A stretch of 64,000 nt of DNA from Rhodocollybia butyracea. Lineage: Eukaryota; Basidiomycota; Agaricomycetes; Agaricales; Omphalotaceae. A model generated the notes under the pieces. It was not told the origin of the DNA. It was given only the letters and a program-made list of their open reading frames with translations, and made no database searches. A program made the position numbers and the translations under genes. Position 1 is the first letter of the stretch; the number at the start of each line of letters is the position of its first letter. The DNA is taken from the NCBI GenBank assembly GCA_015501585.1, contig JADNRY010000195.1, positions 1-64,000 of the forward strand. The letters are read 5' to 3'. Below, piece by piece: positions 11,528-22,246 of this stretch.

Positions 11528-11923
11528 AGTGATTGTCTTAATTACAGGCACTCTGAATGATTGTTTGCTCAAGGCAATCCAAATGATTGTCCTCAATGGT
11601 AGGCAATCTCACTGATTGTCTTATGTTGGGCACTCTACATGATTGTTTGCTCAAGACAATCATTTTGATTGTCCTTAGTAGTAGGCAATCCAAATGATTG
11701 TCTTGAATTGGGCACTCTAAATGATTGCTTGCTCAAGGCAATCAAAATGATTGTCCTCAATAGTAGGCAATCCAAATGATTGTCTTGAATTGTGGGCATT
11801 CTAAATGATTGTTTGCTCAAGACAATCAAAATGAGTGTTTGGCAAAAAAACATCTAAATGATTGTTTTTTCAAAAAATGATTGACTCAGACAATCATATC
11901 AATTGTTTTTTCTTTCCGTAGTG
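11528..11923. repeat. Right subterminal repeats and terminus of CACTA-like element
   Basis: About a dozen copies of (A)ATGATTGTC spaced 26-29 nt. Three successive variants form a higher-order unit of 82 nt (for example 11686 and 11768). The cluster ends in an inverted copy of the 589 terminus, finishing CCGTAGTG at 11923. Confidence 0.7.
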
Positions 11924-12088
11924 GTATACAGTTTCACAATGACTACCAAGTTGTAACTATGTCTTAGCACACTCTTATAGTGAACATATTAGATTGATTG
12001 TATAACAGTGACAGTGATAGGTATGGTAGGCAACAAGTAATAGACCCGAAGCTACTCGTATGCATAACATAGTATCCATGCCGTGTCC

Positions 12089-12120
12089 TGTACGGGACTG
12101 TACGGGACTGTACGGGACCT
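12089..12120. repeat. Short tandem repeat, 10-bp unit
   Basis: Three perfect copies of TGTACGGGAC from 12089, followed by degenerate GTACGTAACTGTACGGAACG to about 12145. It sits just left of the TAA-flanked MITE. Confidence 0.75.
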
Positions 12121-12161
12121 GTACGTAACTGTACGGAACGTACGTACAGGGGTTACTGTAA

Positions 12162-12626
12162 GGCTCTGTTCAGTAGCGAGATCACCCTGAACTTGAACGT
12201 GAACCTCAAGTTTCATATTTCCATATACGATATTTGAAATCATATGAGTGACAATCCGGACCTCAGTCGCCGGTCACCTTACCACTGCGCGCTAACGCGT
12301 GCAATCGATAAGAAAGCCACTGCTAGCATACCACCGCGCTGCCCACCGGATTTTGGGCTTTGTGGATGCCCGTTGACGCGTTTTCTGACCGTTCGATGAT
12401 GTATGTTGACTGCCAGCAACTCCCTCTTCTGTTTTATAAGCCATGAGGAAAGAAAAAGAGTACGCGTGCGGGGCTCTGCGCGTCTGGTCACAATTATTAC
12501 ATCTAGTTACAAGACATAGCGTCACATCAAAATCACATCAGACGAGGTTTCGACTTTACTTAATATAGGAATTTGAAACTTGAAGTTCACGTTGGGTTCA
12601 GGGTGAACTTGCTACTGAACAGAGCC
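12162..12626. mobile_element. PIF/Harbinger-like MITE with TAA duplication
   Basis: Termini GGCTCTGTTCAGTAGC (12162) and its inverse GCTACTGAACAGAGCC (ending 12626). Similarity continues inwards for about 60 bases through CACCCTGAAC..AACGTGAAC. TAA flanks both sides (12159-12161, 12627-12629), the 3-bp TWA duplication typical of PIF/Harbinger. The 465-bp interior has no transposase. Confidence 0.85.
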
Positions 12627-12629
12627 TAA

Positions 12630-13334
12630 AAGTTCGGTGCCCATGATAGAAGCACTGTCCAGTGAAATTAAATGAGATGCATATTGGGCCACAATAACGC
12701 CACATGGATGGTGCAAGAAGCATAGCTTGCACTGGATAGCTTGAGATGTTTTCATGATATGAATGAGTTGCACGATGCATAGATACAACATAGATACCTC
12801 TTTGTCATGCTAATTAGACTGTACTCGTGTTCCACTTCACCTGATCTTGTTAGACCCGTGAACGGTAATTCATGCGTGGAGCAATGGTGGAGAGAAGCAT
12901 TGAAATGAGATCCGTTTATATTGGGCCATATCGATGGTGCAAGAAAGTGCAAGAAGCAGGGCTTGAAGTAACTTATGGAAGCTATCAGCTAATACAGCGG
13001 CAATAGTGTAGAAATGTATTATCTCAAGTAGATAGTGCCTCCGATCCTGTTTGTCTTGACATCAGCCACCAATAGTACAAGAATGTACAGGGGTAATATG
13101 TCATGTGCCCCGACCATGGCGCAAACTACATCGATAGTGAAGAGAAGCGAATCCCTATATGAGAACAATTCTTATCCGATTGCATCTAATACGTGCTCAG
13201 TTTGCCCGGTGTGTGATATTTTCGGTCACTGATTGACTTCCTATGCGGGGTTCCCCATTTTCTACGCAACGTGCAGCCAGCCAATTTTATATTTAAGATG
13301 ATAGGCCCGTCGTTCTAAACCCCCTTTCCACGTC
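12630..13334. other. Intergenic, upstream of lectin gene
   Basis: No gene seen. A TATTGGGCCA(C/T)A..ATGGTGCAAGAAG block occurs twice (near 12682 and 12920), a short local duplication. The last 100 bases contain the lectin leader, CCCCTTTCCACGTC before the ATG. Confidence 0.35.
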
Positions 13335-14013
13335 ATGCCCGAAATCAAAGATGGAGTATACACGATTAGAAACACTGGAAGGAACCTCATGCTTGACCTG
13401 GGGAGCTACTTTCCGGTGGTGGGCAACAGTATTCAAGGATACGAAGCCAACGGCACTGTAGCCCAGCAGGTTAGCATCTTGAATCTCCATTTTTCCGTAG
13501 CTCAAATTGTTCGTAGTGGATTATCAAGAGACAGAGCAGGACCGCAAGTACCTACTCTATCCAAACCAATAACGGTGACGGCTATGGCAATGGTTTCTTC
13601 TTCCCGCATCGCTATGTAAGTTACATCTGTACTCAGGCGCCTCTACATAGTCTTTGAGCTTATAATACACATAGGATGAGGGTGAGAAGCTTGTATATTC
13701 CAGGTGGGCTGTAATTGTCAATATGATTGATGCCGGAAACGAAGAATACAAGTGAGCATTCCCTGCAAGTTGAATATAATAGTTGGATATTCAACAAGGA
13801 TGTAGGATCAGTTACACTCTTGGGAGCGACAAACTTGTGGTGGCTCTTCCTGGTAGCCAAACGGAGGTGAGTCGGGGTTGTTGAAAAGGCGCCGGCAGCC
13901 GTAGTTTAATCTGCTCTTGATCTGCTCTTGCAAAATTACAGGCAGCGCTTGCTAATGACGCCGAAAATCCTCGTTACCGACTCTGGACCCTTGACTGCGT
14001 TGCCTATATTTGA
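13335..14013 (+). CDS. Ricin-B-type (beta-trefoil) lectin domain protein
   Basis: Five exons: 13335-13469, 13517-13615, 13675-13751, 13806-13866, 13942-14013. All introns are GT..AG and 46-75 nt, and the phases close to give 147 residues. The N-terminus reads DGVYTIRN followed by a DLG turn and IQGYEANGTVAQQ, the recurring pattern of a beta-trefoil repeat (a G-x-Y-x-I-x-N strand, then a Q-x-W or Q-Q end). Later exons give YSRW.V and a final RLWTLD. Agaricomycetes commonly encode such small cytosolic lectins without signal peptide, binding glycans; defence against fungivores is a usual hypothesis. The third acceptor (13805) was chosen because nearer AG sites break the frame. The protein fits a single trefoil. 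Sugar specificity cannot be read here. Confidence 0.75.
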
Positions 14014-14485
14014 TTCATCGGGATTCCGAACGTGTGTGACGGTTCGCAGATAGTCTCCTATAAGCAGACAGAACACGACGATCAATAAACTGATGTGTGT
14101 AACTAGTTCGCAGAAGTATGCTACATGGTACAAGTCACAAAAAAAATCTCTTATATTGATATTGCAATGCATTCATGAATATGGCTTGTATCATACACCC
14201 CACAGAATAAGTCCAATGAGGCAATCCGAGCTAGGAATATTTGGGCCATTAGTATTTGCCATAACCGAGGGGCCATTGCAAGGGCCATTGAATAGTTGAA
14301 TTATGCGGAAAGCATTTTTTAATCTGTTACCTGTGCCATTGTATGTTTCCATGAATGTCTTAATTTCTCTTATAATTTTCCATTCAAGTAGTTCTTCTCG
14401 CATACTACTCCATTAGCTGTGGGGTTTCTACCTTGAAGTGGTCGCGTGTAGGTCCACTCGTGTGAAGGCGCTTAGGCCAGGTAGG
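14014..14485. other. Intergenic between lectin and F-box 1
   Basis: No gene seen. A GAAGGCGCTTAGG word at 14463-14475 is a partial extra copy of the leader motif found before F-box genes. Confidence 0.3.
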
Positions 14486-14497
14486 GCGCTTATTCAA
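14486..14497 (+). promoter_or_regulatory. Conserved F-box leader motif GCGCTTATTCAA (copy 1)
   Basis: GCGCTTATTCAA lies 13 nt before the ATG of F-box 1. The same word recurs before five other F-box copies, whereas the sequences between motif and ATG differ in length and frame. This points to a core-promoter or transcript-start element rather than coding sequence. Confidence 0.6.
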
Positions 14498-14510
14498 GCT
14501 TCCTTTCCTA

Positions 14511-16180
14511 ATGACTCCACCTTGCGCACGATGTGGCAACCCTTTGCAGCTACGTGTAAACCTCAACTCTGAGGAACTCTCTGCATTAGACAATGACCTT
14601 CGCTTTGAATCTGGACCATTCGTAGTCACGCCAGAACGTGCAGAAAAGATCAGGACGATGGTAGATCTAATGGATAAAGATCTCGAGGACTATGACTCTG
14701 AATTGGCTCGTCTCGATGAACACATCATGGCTGTTGAGGCAGAGAGGCACAGATTGGAGAGGCACAGAGCCAAGCTATTCGCATTGTTCTCGCCGATGCG
14801 AAGGCTGCCCAACGAAACTTTGTTGCGTATCTTCCAACACGCATGCAAGCAAAATTTCTTCCGACGCCATCCATGGCGGTCGAGCGAAAGCCCGCCTCCT
14901 TCTACCATATTCGTGCACCCCGCTATCACGTACCTTCCTTCGATGGTGGTCAGCTCTGTATGCTTCCGTTGGCGTGCTCTTGCATTGTCGTCACCTAGAT
15001 TGTGGGCAAACTTGACAGTGGAGACGTACGCTACGAAAGAAGAGACCTCCGACTCGGATGGTCTCACCAATACCGTTATCCGATATCTGGAGCGATCAAG
15101 CGATTGGCCGTTAAGGATCGCACTTCTCATTCTCCGTGAGGGTGATGCTTCCTTGGAGGGGTTTCCTCTCACAAACCACCTCGTACAGAATGCTCCCCGC
15201 TGGAAAACATTCAAGTTTGAGGGATCTTACTCATTAATGGATTCTGGCATGCCCTCCCAGCTGCACTTTCCTTTACTTGAAGAACTAGTTCTGTCACACA
15301 GTCAGGGTCACTTTTGGTTCAGCATGGACCGATCTATGGAGCTGGATTACTTCAATGATTCCCCCAGACTCCGTTCACTTTTCACCGGGTTTAGGGGGCC
15401 GGCTTCTGAGGTGCTCTACAATCACTAGAGCATCTCGAAATAGATGGCCAGCCATTAACAGAAATAATTGAAGCTATTCGCAGCTGCCCTAATCTTAACT
15501 CCTTGAAGTTAGTGGATCCCCTCAATGCCAGCAATAACCGTCTCGAGCAGGGTGCACTGGGAACATTCCCCAACATTACTTCGATTGCCATGCAGTCCGG
15601 ATCAGCAAGAGCGGTGTTCTCTTGCTTTAACCTTCCCTCCTTGAATAACCTGGTAGTACTATTCAGCCCTTATGATACGTGGCCTGCAGATGATTTTATC
15701 CCATTTGTCTCCGGATCGTCTTGTGTGATCACATCATTCACACTCCGCGAAGTAAAGATATCTGATGTGGACCTTATTGCAGCCCTCCGAGTTATGCCAG
15801 CCCTACTTCATCTTGAAGTTCATGTGTATGGATATCGCCAGAATCTAATCACTTCGCACCTGATCTCGAGCCTAACTCACCGCCAAGAGTCCACTTCCGT
15901 CTCTCTAGTTCCAAAATTACACAGTCTCCATTTAAAAGACCAGCCTGTTGATGAATTCGATTCTGCTGGTTTTGTCCATATGGTTGCATCGCGCTGGTTT
16001 AAACCAGGCTCGGATCTATCTGCGGAGATGTTAGCAGCGGGGAGAAGTTCTATTCGATCTGTTGTTCTCAAGTTTATTGGGCGCCTAGGAATCGACCATG
16101 ATGCAGATGTGTATGAACCACTACGGATGTTGGATGCGGAGGGATTAAGAGTGGTGGTCTCCGGAAGAAATGGAGTTTAG
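14511..16180 (+). CDS. F-box-like protein 1 (one frameshift)
   Basis: The N-terminus has a C-x2-C-G-N-P motif, then a charged coiled-coil-like stretch (about residues 30-95), then an F-box-like core LPNETLLRIF near residue 100. The core ends in SSVCFRWRALALSSPRLW, and a 350-residue LRR-like tail finishes RVVVSGRNGV. F-box proteins bind SKP1 and recruit substrates to SCF ubiquitin ligases; this N-terminal arrangement is common in Agaricales expansions. The frame closes with TAG at 15428 and resumes in another frame immediately after: comparison with F-box 4 (AATCAACTTGAT) shows one base missing at AATCACTAG, about 15422. Everything else is open to 16180. Either a young pseudogene or a consensus error. 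No intron is needed. Confidence 0.7.
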
Positions 16181-16189
16181 GTATAGATA

Positions 16190-16704
16190 ATTCGTCAAAT
16201 ACCCTTCGATATGCTTTTGGATCCGTGGTATTGAATTTGCAATTTTGGTATCCAATTTTTCCTGCCGCTGGCATACGTAGGCTTTACTCGCGGTGTTACC
16301 CTACTATCTCCCATTCTGCCCCGGGGTGCAAGCGGTTTGAACACGCAGGCCAGAGGCCAGACAGTGAACGAACTTCAACGAAGTGAAGTGAATCCATTTT
16401 TTTTTGTGGTCCGTAAGTGCGAGCGTGATTCTCTCCGATTATTTTGATCTCTTCCGCCTCGTCGTGCCGAGTGGCATGCAAGAAAGGGCTAGCTTCAAAA
16501 ATTCAAGGTGGTTTATCCCCGTTTGTTCGGTTATACTCCCTTATCACTCTGACCTGTGCAGTGCAGGCTGTGTTGCCGTGTATAGTACAGGAAATAAAGT
16601 TCAGAAGATCAAAGATGAGGTCACAGTACCGCCATTATTAGAGCCTGACCCGTGCCGCGGTTCAAAGGCATGAACAGATACTTACACTGTACTAAGTCTA
16701 CTGT
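16190..16704. other. Intergenic downstream of F-box 1
   Basis: No gene seen. It contains the first copy of the AAGTCTACTGT target duplication (16694-16704) of the retroposon that follows. Confidence 0.3.
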
Positions 16705-16815
16705 TCCCGTACCCTGCAAACTTAACGGCCGGAGAGGGGACGACAATGTGAGTCCACTCGATGGTGCCAAGAGACTAGAGCGACGAGAGTTGCTGGTTTC
16801 AGGCAACGTTCCACG

Positions 16816-16842
<27 letters not shown>
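16705..16842 (+). mobile_element. Short poly(A)-tailed retroposon with 11-bp target duplication
   Basis: AAGTCTACTGT occurs at 16694-16704 and again at 16843-16853. The 138 bases between begin TCCCGTACCCTGCAAAC and end in a run of A that, with the first two bases of the duplication, is 29 long. Target duplication plus 3' poly(A) is the signature of LINE-mediated retroposition (SINE or truncated processed transcript). No convincing Pol III A and B boxes are seen, so a truncated processed RNA is at least as likely as a SINE. The unbroken A tract suggests recent insertion. Confidence 0.8.
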
Positions 16843-16848
<6 letters not shown>

Positions 16849-16853
16849 ACTGT

Positions 16854-18632
16854 ACAGTACTGTTATTATGTCACGTGGGCGTTTCCAGAACGGGCGCCTA
16901 TATAGCATATCTCATCTACGGTTCTACCGTCCACGGTCCCCATCACTTCGTTCCCTCGCCTAACCTCAGGCCCCGGATCCTCTATCGTCGGTCACTCAAG
17001 ATGTAATAACAACAAGATGGCGCCGTGTTGTTTCGGAGAATAATGTGCGTCTCTGGATTTTTTCATATAATCTCAATTAAACTGGCTTTATTGGCAGCTG
17101 AATCGAACAACCTCACTACAACAAACACCCTTACCGCCACAAACCACCCAACCTGAATTTCCCTTTTCCCCGCGAACGGCCGGGCTATCGTCAATGCCAC
17201 GCCGTTTTTCCGAAACATCGTTGCCAGAGGATGGATATCCGATGTAAACAAGCGATGGAACTGGTACTAGTAACGAGGAGAGAAAGGCCGTGGCGGAGGT
17301 TGTCGGCTGTAGCTAGAACGGTCCACGGCTTCTCCCTGGTCAACATTTCAACGTCAACAACGACGCAGCATTTATCGATTTATCTTCCGCCCGCCTGCAA
17401 ATTCCACCTCACTACGTCAGTTCTCCTCAGACCCTTGTGTCCAGCTCAATCCTTCTGGTCACTGAAACAAATGATTTCGCCGCAAACCCCTAAACCCCCT
17501 CAGCTTCTACCACCATGTCTTTTCTCGTTGCTCGTATTCTTGTTTTCGCCGTGTCTACCTCAGGCTCGTTGTATGTGCAATTTTCTCTCGTGTGTGGACT
17601 TACTGCCAACGTGCTCCTAGTGCCTTTCGCGGTCGATAACTGGTCAACGGTACGCCCGTTTTCATACATGCTGTGCCATTAGCTCAATATATCTACGTAG
17701 GCCTTTTACCATCGTTGCAAAGTCTGATGGACAACAAAGGCTTGGGAATTCCCTTCTCTACCCCCTCAAGCTCAGCTTTCATCGATCATCGCTGTGAAAT
17801 CCTTCCTGCATCTCCAACCGTCCTCCAATTCAAACCACCGTTGAGTGGGAGCCCTCGTACCATCACTATACCCACTCACCCAATACTCTTTCACATTGCC
17901 GAGAATCCCTTTCCTCTTGACCGTCAACAGTCCCTTAGGCTCACTGCTGCTTGCCGATCCTGCCATCACATATGTTGACCAGGATTTCGAACCACCAGTG
18001 ACTAGTGACTAGTGACCCCTTGTATTGTCACTATACATGTTCGCCGTCGATTGCCGACTATCCCTGCCTTATCCGTCACGTCGGGGGCTGCAGCACATCG
18101 GCAACGCGGATTCGAGAAATGTTCAGCGTCAGTGTCTTACGCTCTTTAGGGGGGTTATATCGTTGAGCGTGCCGGTGCGTTGTCGAAGCTAGAGGAAAGG
18201 GTATGGGGGTACTGTGTACAGTGTTAGCTATGCCTATTGTAGACCTTCGCTTCCCAGTTCGCTGACCTTTCCTGTTCTCTTCTCGGTTTCTCAATAGAGA
18301 GGAACACAACACAAGAACACTACCATACCTTGGTATATCAACGTCGGAAGGAAGGATTTCGGTGGAATCACCCCATGCCCATGGGAATTTATATCAAGTC
18401 TGTCGTTGATGAGCGCGCTGTAGTAGGCTAGTGACTATCGTGGAATTGCCATAACATTGCCTCGGGAGTATAGAGCCGCGAAATAAACCGGTTTGTCCGT
18501 TTAGCCCCTCTTTCATCCATAGTACTTGGAAACTTCAGGAAGAAAGAAAAATCGGGTTGATGCCCCCACGCCGACTCTTTAGTAAACTGTAGTACATCTC
18601 TGTTCATGACTGGTGCAAACGCACTTACATTG
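16854..18632. other. Intergenic between F-box 1 and F-box 2; possible decayed gene
   Basis: A CCACCATG-context start at about 17515 opens a hydrophobic reading frame of about 55 codons. Coding-like text continues in shifted frames to about 17980, but I could not close a splice model or name a family. Short words near 18330-18410 resemble 28170-28270, suggesting these spacers share an origin. GTGACTA is repeated three times near 17998. Confidence 0.3.
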
Positions 18633-18644
18633 GCGCTTATTCGA
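18633..18644 (+). promoter_or_regulatory. F-box leader motif (copy 2)
   Basis: GCGCTTATTCGA, one mismatch to the consensus, 16 nt before the F-box 2 ATG. A CGCACTTACATT word just upstream may be a decayed second copy. Confidence 0.5.
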
Positions 18645-18660
18645 ATAAGCCTCTTCCCAA

Positions 18661-20328
18661 ATGACTCCAGCTTGCGCAAATAGTTTGCGGATACGTGTAA
18701 ACCTTGACTCTGCAGAACTCTCTGCATTGGATAATCAACTTCGCTTCGAATTTGGACCATTCGTGATTACCCCTGAAAGAGAAAAGGAGCTCAGGACGAT
18801 ACTTGCTCTGGCCGATGAAGATCTAGAAGATCATGATCTGGAAATGGCCCGCCTTACCAAGATACTCGCGTTTGTTCAATCAGGACAGATTCTTCTCGAA
18901 CGAACACGGTTGCAGACCCAAAGGACCAAGTTACACTCTTTGCTTTCACCTTTGCGAAAGCTGCCAAACGAAACTTTATTGCGCATCTTCCAGCACGTAT
19001 GCGAAGAAAATCTTCTCCAGTGCTACCCATGGCTTGAGCACTCATACGAACATCAAACTAAAATGACATCCCCCATCATCACTTACCTTCCTTCGATGGC
19101 AATCAGCTCAGTATGTTTCCGCTGGCGTGCGCTTGCGCTGTCGTCGCCTAGTTTGTGGGCAAACCTGGCAGTGGAGACACACACTACGCCCTCGGACAAA
19201 GTAGATACCTTTGATGGTTTCAAAGACACATTAAGCGATACCTGAAAAGATCAGCTGATTCGCCGCTGAGGCTTACACTCTTGTACACTTACCATCTGCG
19301 GTTTACGAACTTATATCACCCAGATTCCGTCCCTGATTCCCATTCTACGGCGTGCTCGGCGTTTGGAAACATTCAAGTGTCGGGCATATGGCTGCTCAAT
19401 AGGGCCCACAACACTCTCTCGTCTGCACTTCCCTCTACTTGCAGAATTGGACACTGGCTGTAGTATTTCATCTAAGGGATTGGATTGTTTTGAGAATTGC
19501 CCGAGACTCTGTGCATTTTCCCTCTCCATGTCCTTGTCGCCAACATCCAAAGTCCTCTTCAATCAACTGGATCATCTTGATCTCGGGAGCGAGTCTTGGA
19601 GAGCCTTCGCCAAAAATTTTGGCAGCTGTCCCTCGCTGAAGTCTGTCAAGTTAGAGACTATCTGGAATATCCGTTCAAAGGAGGGAGGACTGCGGGCGTG
19701 GCCTAATATCACATCGTTTATTCTTGAGGATGGCGCATCGTCAGGGGTATTATTTTCTTCCTTCAACTTTCCTTCCCTGGATAAGCTTGCAATCCATAAA
19801 GGCAGCTGGAATCATGTCTGGCCAGCCGCTGATTTCACCTCATTCATCTCCAGATCGTCTTGCACGATCACTACATTCACACTGTGCAGTTATCTATTTC
19901 TGATTTGGACCTGATTGCGGCCCTTCAAGTCATGCCGGCTCTACTTCATCTTCGTCTCGAAGTTGACCACTTTAAGCAGGATTCAGCTCCCCCGGTGAAT
20001 CCTATCACCTCACATTTCATCTCGAGCTTGACTCACCGCCAATCTGCGCCGTATTCCTAGTCCAGAATTAAACAGCCTTGATTTGAGATACGGATCGACT
20101 GATGCATTCGACGATGCCGCTTTTGTTAGCATGGTTCAATCGCGTTGGTCCAAACCTGGTTCAGAATTATCTGCAGAGATGGTAGCAGTGGGTAGATGCT
20201 GCATCCGATCCGTTGTCCTCAAGTTTAGCTTGCGAGAAGTTGCTGCAGACATCTATGAACCGTTAAGGGTTCTGGATGCAGAGGGACTACAAGTAGTGGT
20301 TGCTGGGACAAATGGAGTACAAGTATGA
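18661..20328 (+). pseudogene. F-box-like protein 2, multiply frameshifted
   Basis: Open from ATG 18661 through the coiled coil and F-box core (LPNETLLRIFQHVCEENL near 18961-19010, then SSVCFRWRALALSS) to a stop near 19245. Paralogue homology then continues in other frames: breaks near 19230, 19350, 19890 and 20045, with the normal C-terminus (VVVAGTNGVQV, stop 20328) intact. At least four lesions make this a pseudogene rather than a splice variant, because no GT..AG pair reconnects the frames at the homologous positions. It lacks the C-x2-C of F-box 1 (CANSL instead of CARCGNPL). Confidence 0.7.
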
Positions 20329-20339
20329 TAATTGTAATG

Positions 20340-22219
20340 TGGTACTTCTAATGCCTTTTTTTGGAGATACATATACTTGATACCTTTTTGCAACTTGGTC
20401 GATGTGTATCATCATATAATCTGTATGCAGTTTGGAAAGAGGTAGATGACTGATGGATGGGGAAGGAAGGGTGGAGCATTGTATAGATGCGAAAGGAAAT
20501 AATATGGGAACAGCATGTACAGGAAGTTGGCCCGAGTCCCGATGCTATAGGTTCGGTGGCCCAAGTCATGAACGCTTGATCGGAGTGTTGTTTTGCACAA
20601 TCTTCAGCTTCTATCGGTCTCTAGGCTGGTCTGTGGTTGACCAAGTAGCCATTTTGATTCAAGCTTCAACTGGGCAATAGCGGGCATTAGGCTGCTCGAA
20701 TGAGAGTCTGAAACGCAATCGCAAAAGGGTATTTGCCCAAAAATCGCATTTATATGCGTCTGGGCCATGACTCCAGTATGTGTGCACCCGTTCAATGTCT
20801 ACTATGTGATCTACTGCGAGCATAGAACAGAGAGAGGCCAGTATTCGTTCGGGCGGCGATGAGGCCGCAGTCCGAAGATCATATGACTTGCCAGCAAGTG
20901 CCGGCCGGCTCGATTTATGCTCTACCACCTCGACTCGTACTGCAGCGTCAAAAGATTTTGGAGTCTGCCTTTAGGAGACAGTATTTTTACGAGAGGGTCC
21001 TCATCGAGATCTCTCTCTCTGCATTTTCATCAAGAAGAAGATTTTGGCGGGCTTACAGACGTCAATGAACTTTCTTCGGACTTTCGAAATGTATCCTCGT
21101 CGCACTGTATCTCCGTACAATCAGAACCTGCGATGACCATCGCTCTTACGGAGAGGAATTAGAAATAAAGGTAAACCTGGACGCACGCGCTAGTCCTCAC
21201 ACCATCTCACTCGGAAAAGAAAGTGTTCAGCTACAAACCCGCGGCACAGATGAAAAAACTTATCTCTTTACCAAGAAAGACGAAAGGTATGTCCTCCAAC
21301 ACACAATCCAGAGATTTTTTAAACCTACATCGCAGCTATGTACTCTAACAATATCCCGCAAACGCAAAACAACCCTCCCCTTTCCACGACCAGGTCCAAA
21401 CCCGGCTTGTTTAATCTTTACGACAAGATTTATCGATTATCGATTATCCATCAACCTTTCGGTTCCGGAGGACTTCAATGCGCAGGTTTTTGCCACTTCC
21501 CTCAATCTCACAATTACATCCTTCAAGGACCGAGTACTGACAGCCTGCGCATGACCCCGAAACTCCCATCCCGAAAACCCGGTTTTACGCCCTATGCAAT
21601 TACATATCCTCAAGGCCATACAATATCAACACTACACGGGCCTCCCACCTGAAGCAGGCGTTCTACCATGAGACCCAAAAAGACTGTTTTTCGGCGCGGT
21701 ACTTGGAATGTATCGACGGTGGAGAAGCTATATGGAGTTGGTGCGAAAGTCGGTATAGTAGCGGAAGACACAAGTGTTTTGAGGCTTCTAGATTTTCCAT
21801 TCGATTCGGGTTTGGAAAGAACTAGATGACGACTCGGGAAGGGGATGGAGGTTTGTCGTTGAGCGTGGTGGAGAGTGTGGGTGCGGGAATAGTGGAATGC
21901 ATCGAGAGCTGGATATGAGGTGCAATGACGAGCCATCAGACCGTTTCTGTTTTTCTTCTTGAGCGTATATCGATGTCGGGATCTATCGACTGTCATCGAT
22001 AGCCATTGACAACGTTGAACATTGAGCGATTGAGCGTTGACGTTGAAACGTTGAGCTCTAGGAGTAACTAGTAACTAGGGGCTACCGCATTTTATATATT
22101 ACTATCACCACTACTTACAAATTGCACCGGGTTCCCTTTCCCCAATATCAGTTCACTAGCAAAAGTCATTCAATGGTCAGCACTGCCACCTTTGCAAACG
22201 CGCTTAGCAGGCCATAATG
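20340..22219. other. Spacer with duplicated, decayed coding-like segment
   Basis: About 20860-21860 is homologous in order to 27290-28070 downstream of F-box 4: shared words include TTTTGGAGT(C/T)TGC, CATCAAGAA, CAGAACCTGCGATGA, GGTATGTCCTC and GATGACGACTCGG. In this copy one frame from about 21135 to 21290 is open and ends at a good donor (AAAG, GTATGTCC), so it may be part of a real spliced gene of unknown family. In the other copy that frame is broken. The F-box duplication unit therefore probably included this downstream segment. Confidence 0.4.
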
Positions 22220-22231
22220 GCGCTTATTCAA
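22220..22231 (+). promoter_or_regulatory. F-box leader motif (copy 3)
   Basis: GCGCTTATTCAA, 15 nt before the homologous ATG at 22247. An upstream in-frame ATG (22217) overlaps the motif itself. I prefer 22247 because every paralogue starts there. Confidence 0.55.
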
Positions 22232-22246
22232 AAAAATTTCTTCCCA

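Larger units (their letters stand above)
589..11923. mobile_element. Putative CACTA-like transposon interval, eroded, filled with other elements
   Basis: The first 36 bases at 589-624 and the reverse complement of 11888-11923 match at 32 of 36 positions, both starting CACTACGG. Both carry ATGATTGTC repeats just inside. They face each other, as the two ends of one 11.3-kb element would. No transposase frame survives in between, and the interval contains a foldback, palindromic MITEs, a solo LTR and a hAT-like element. The 3-bp flanks (ATG left, GTA right) do not match, so two separate deleted copies of one family are an equally valid reading. Confidence 0.4.

Noticed and set aside
16807..16848. 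Poly-lysine / poly-phenylalanine ORFs across the A tract
   Set aside because: They are translations of the retroposon poly(A) tail, not genes.
17231..17620. 129-codon plus-strand ORF
   Set aside because: No motif, no homologous frame in the other F-box spacers; a different frame (about 17515) has the better start context.
21610..21996. 128-codon minus-strand ORF, with a smaller counterpart at 27893-28144
   Set aside because: The plus strand of the same duplicated segment shows better conservation of codon-like pattern; the minus frames are not conserved with each other.
22217..22246. Upstream in-frame ATG of F-box 3
   Set aside because: It overlaps the conserved noncoding leader motif; other copies have no corresponding frame, so 22247 is preferred.
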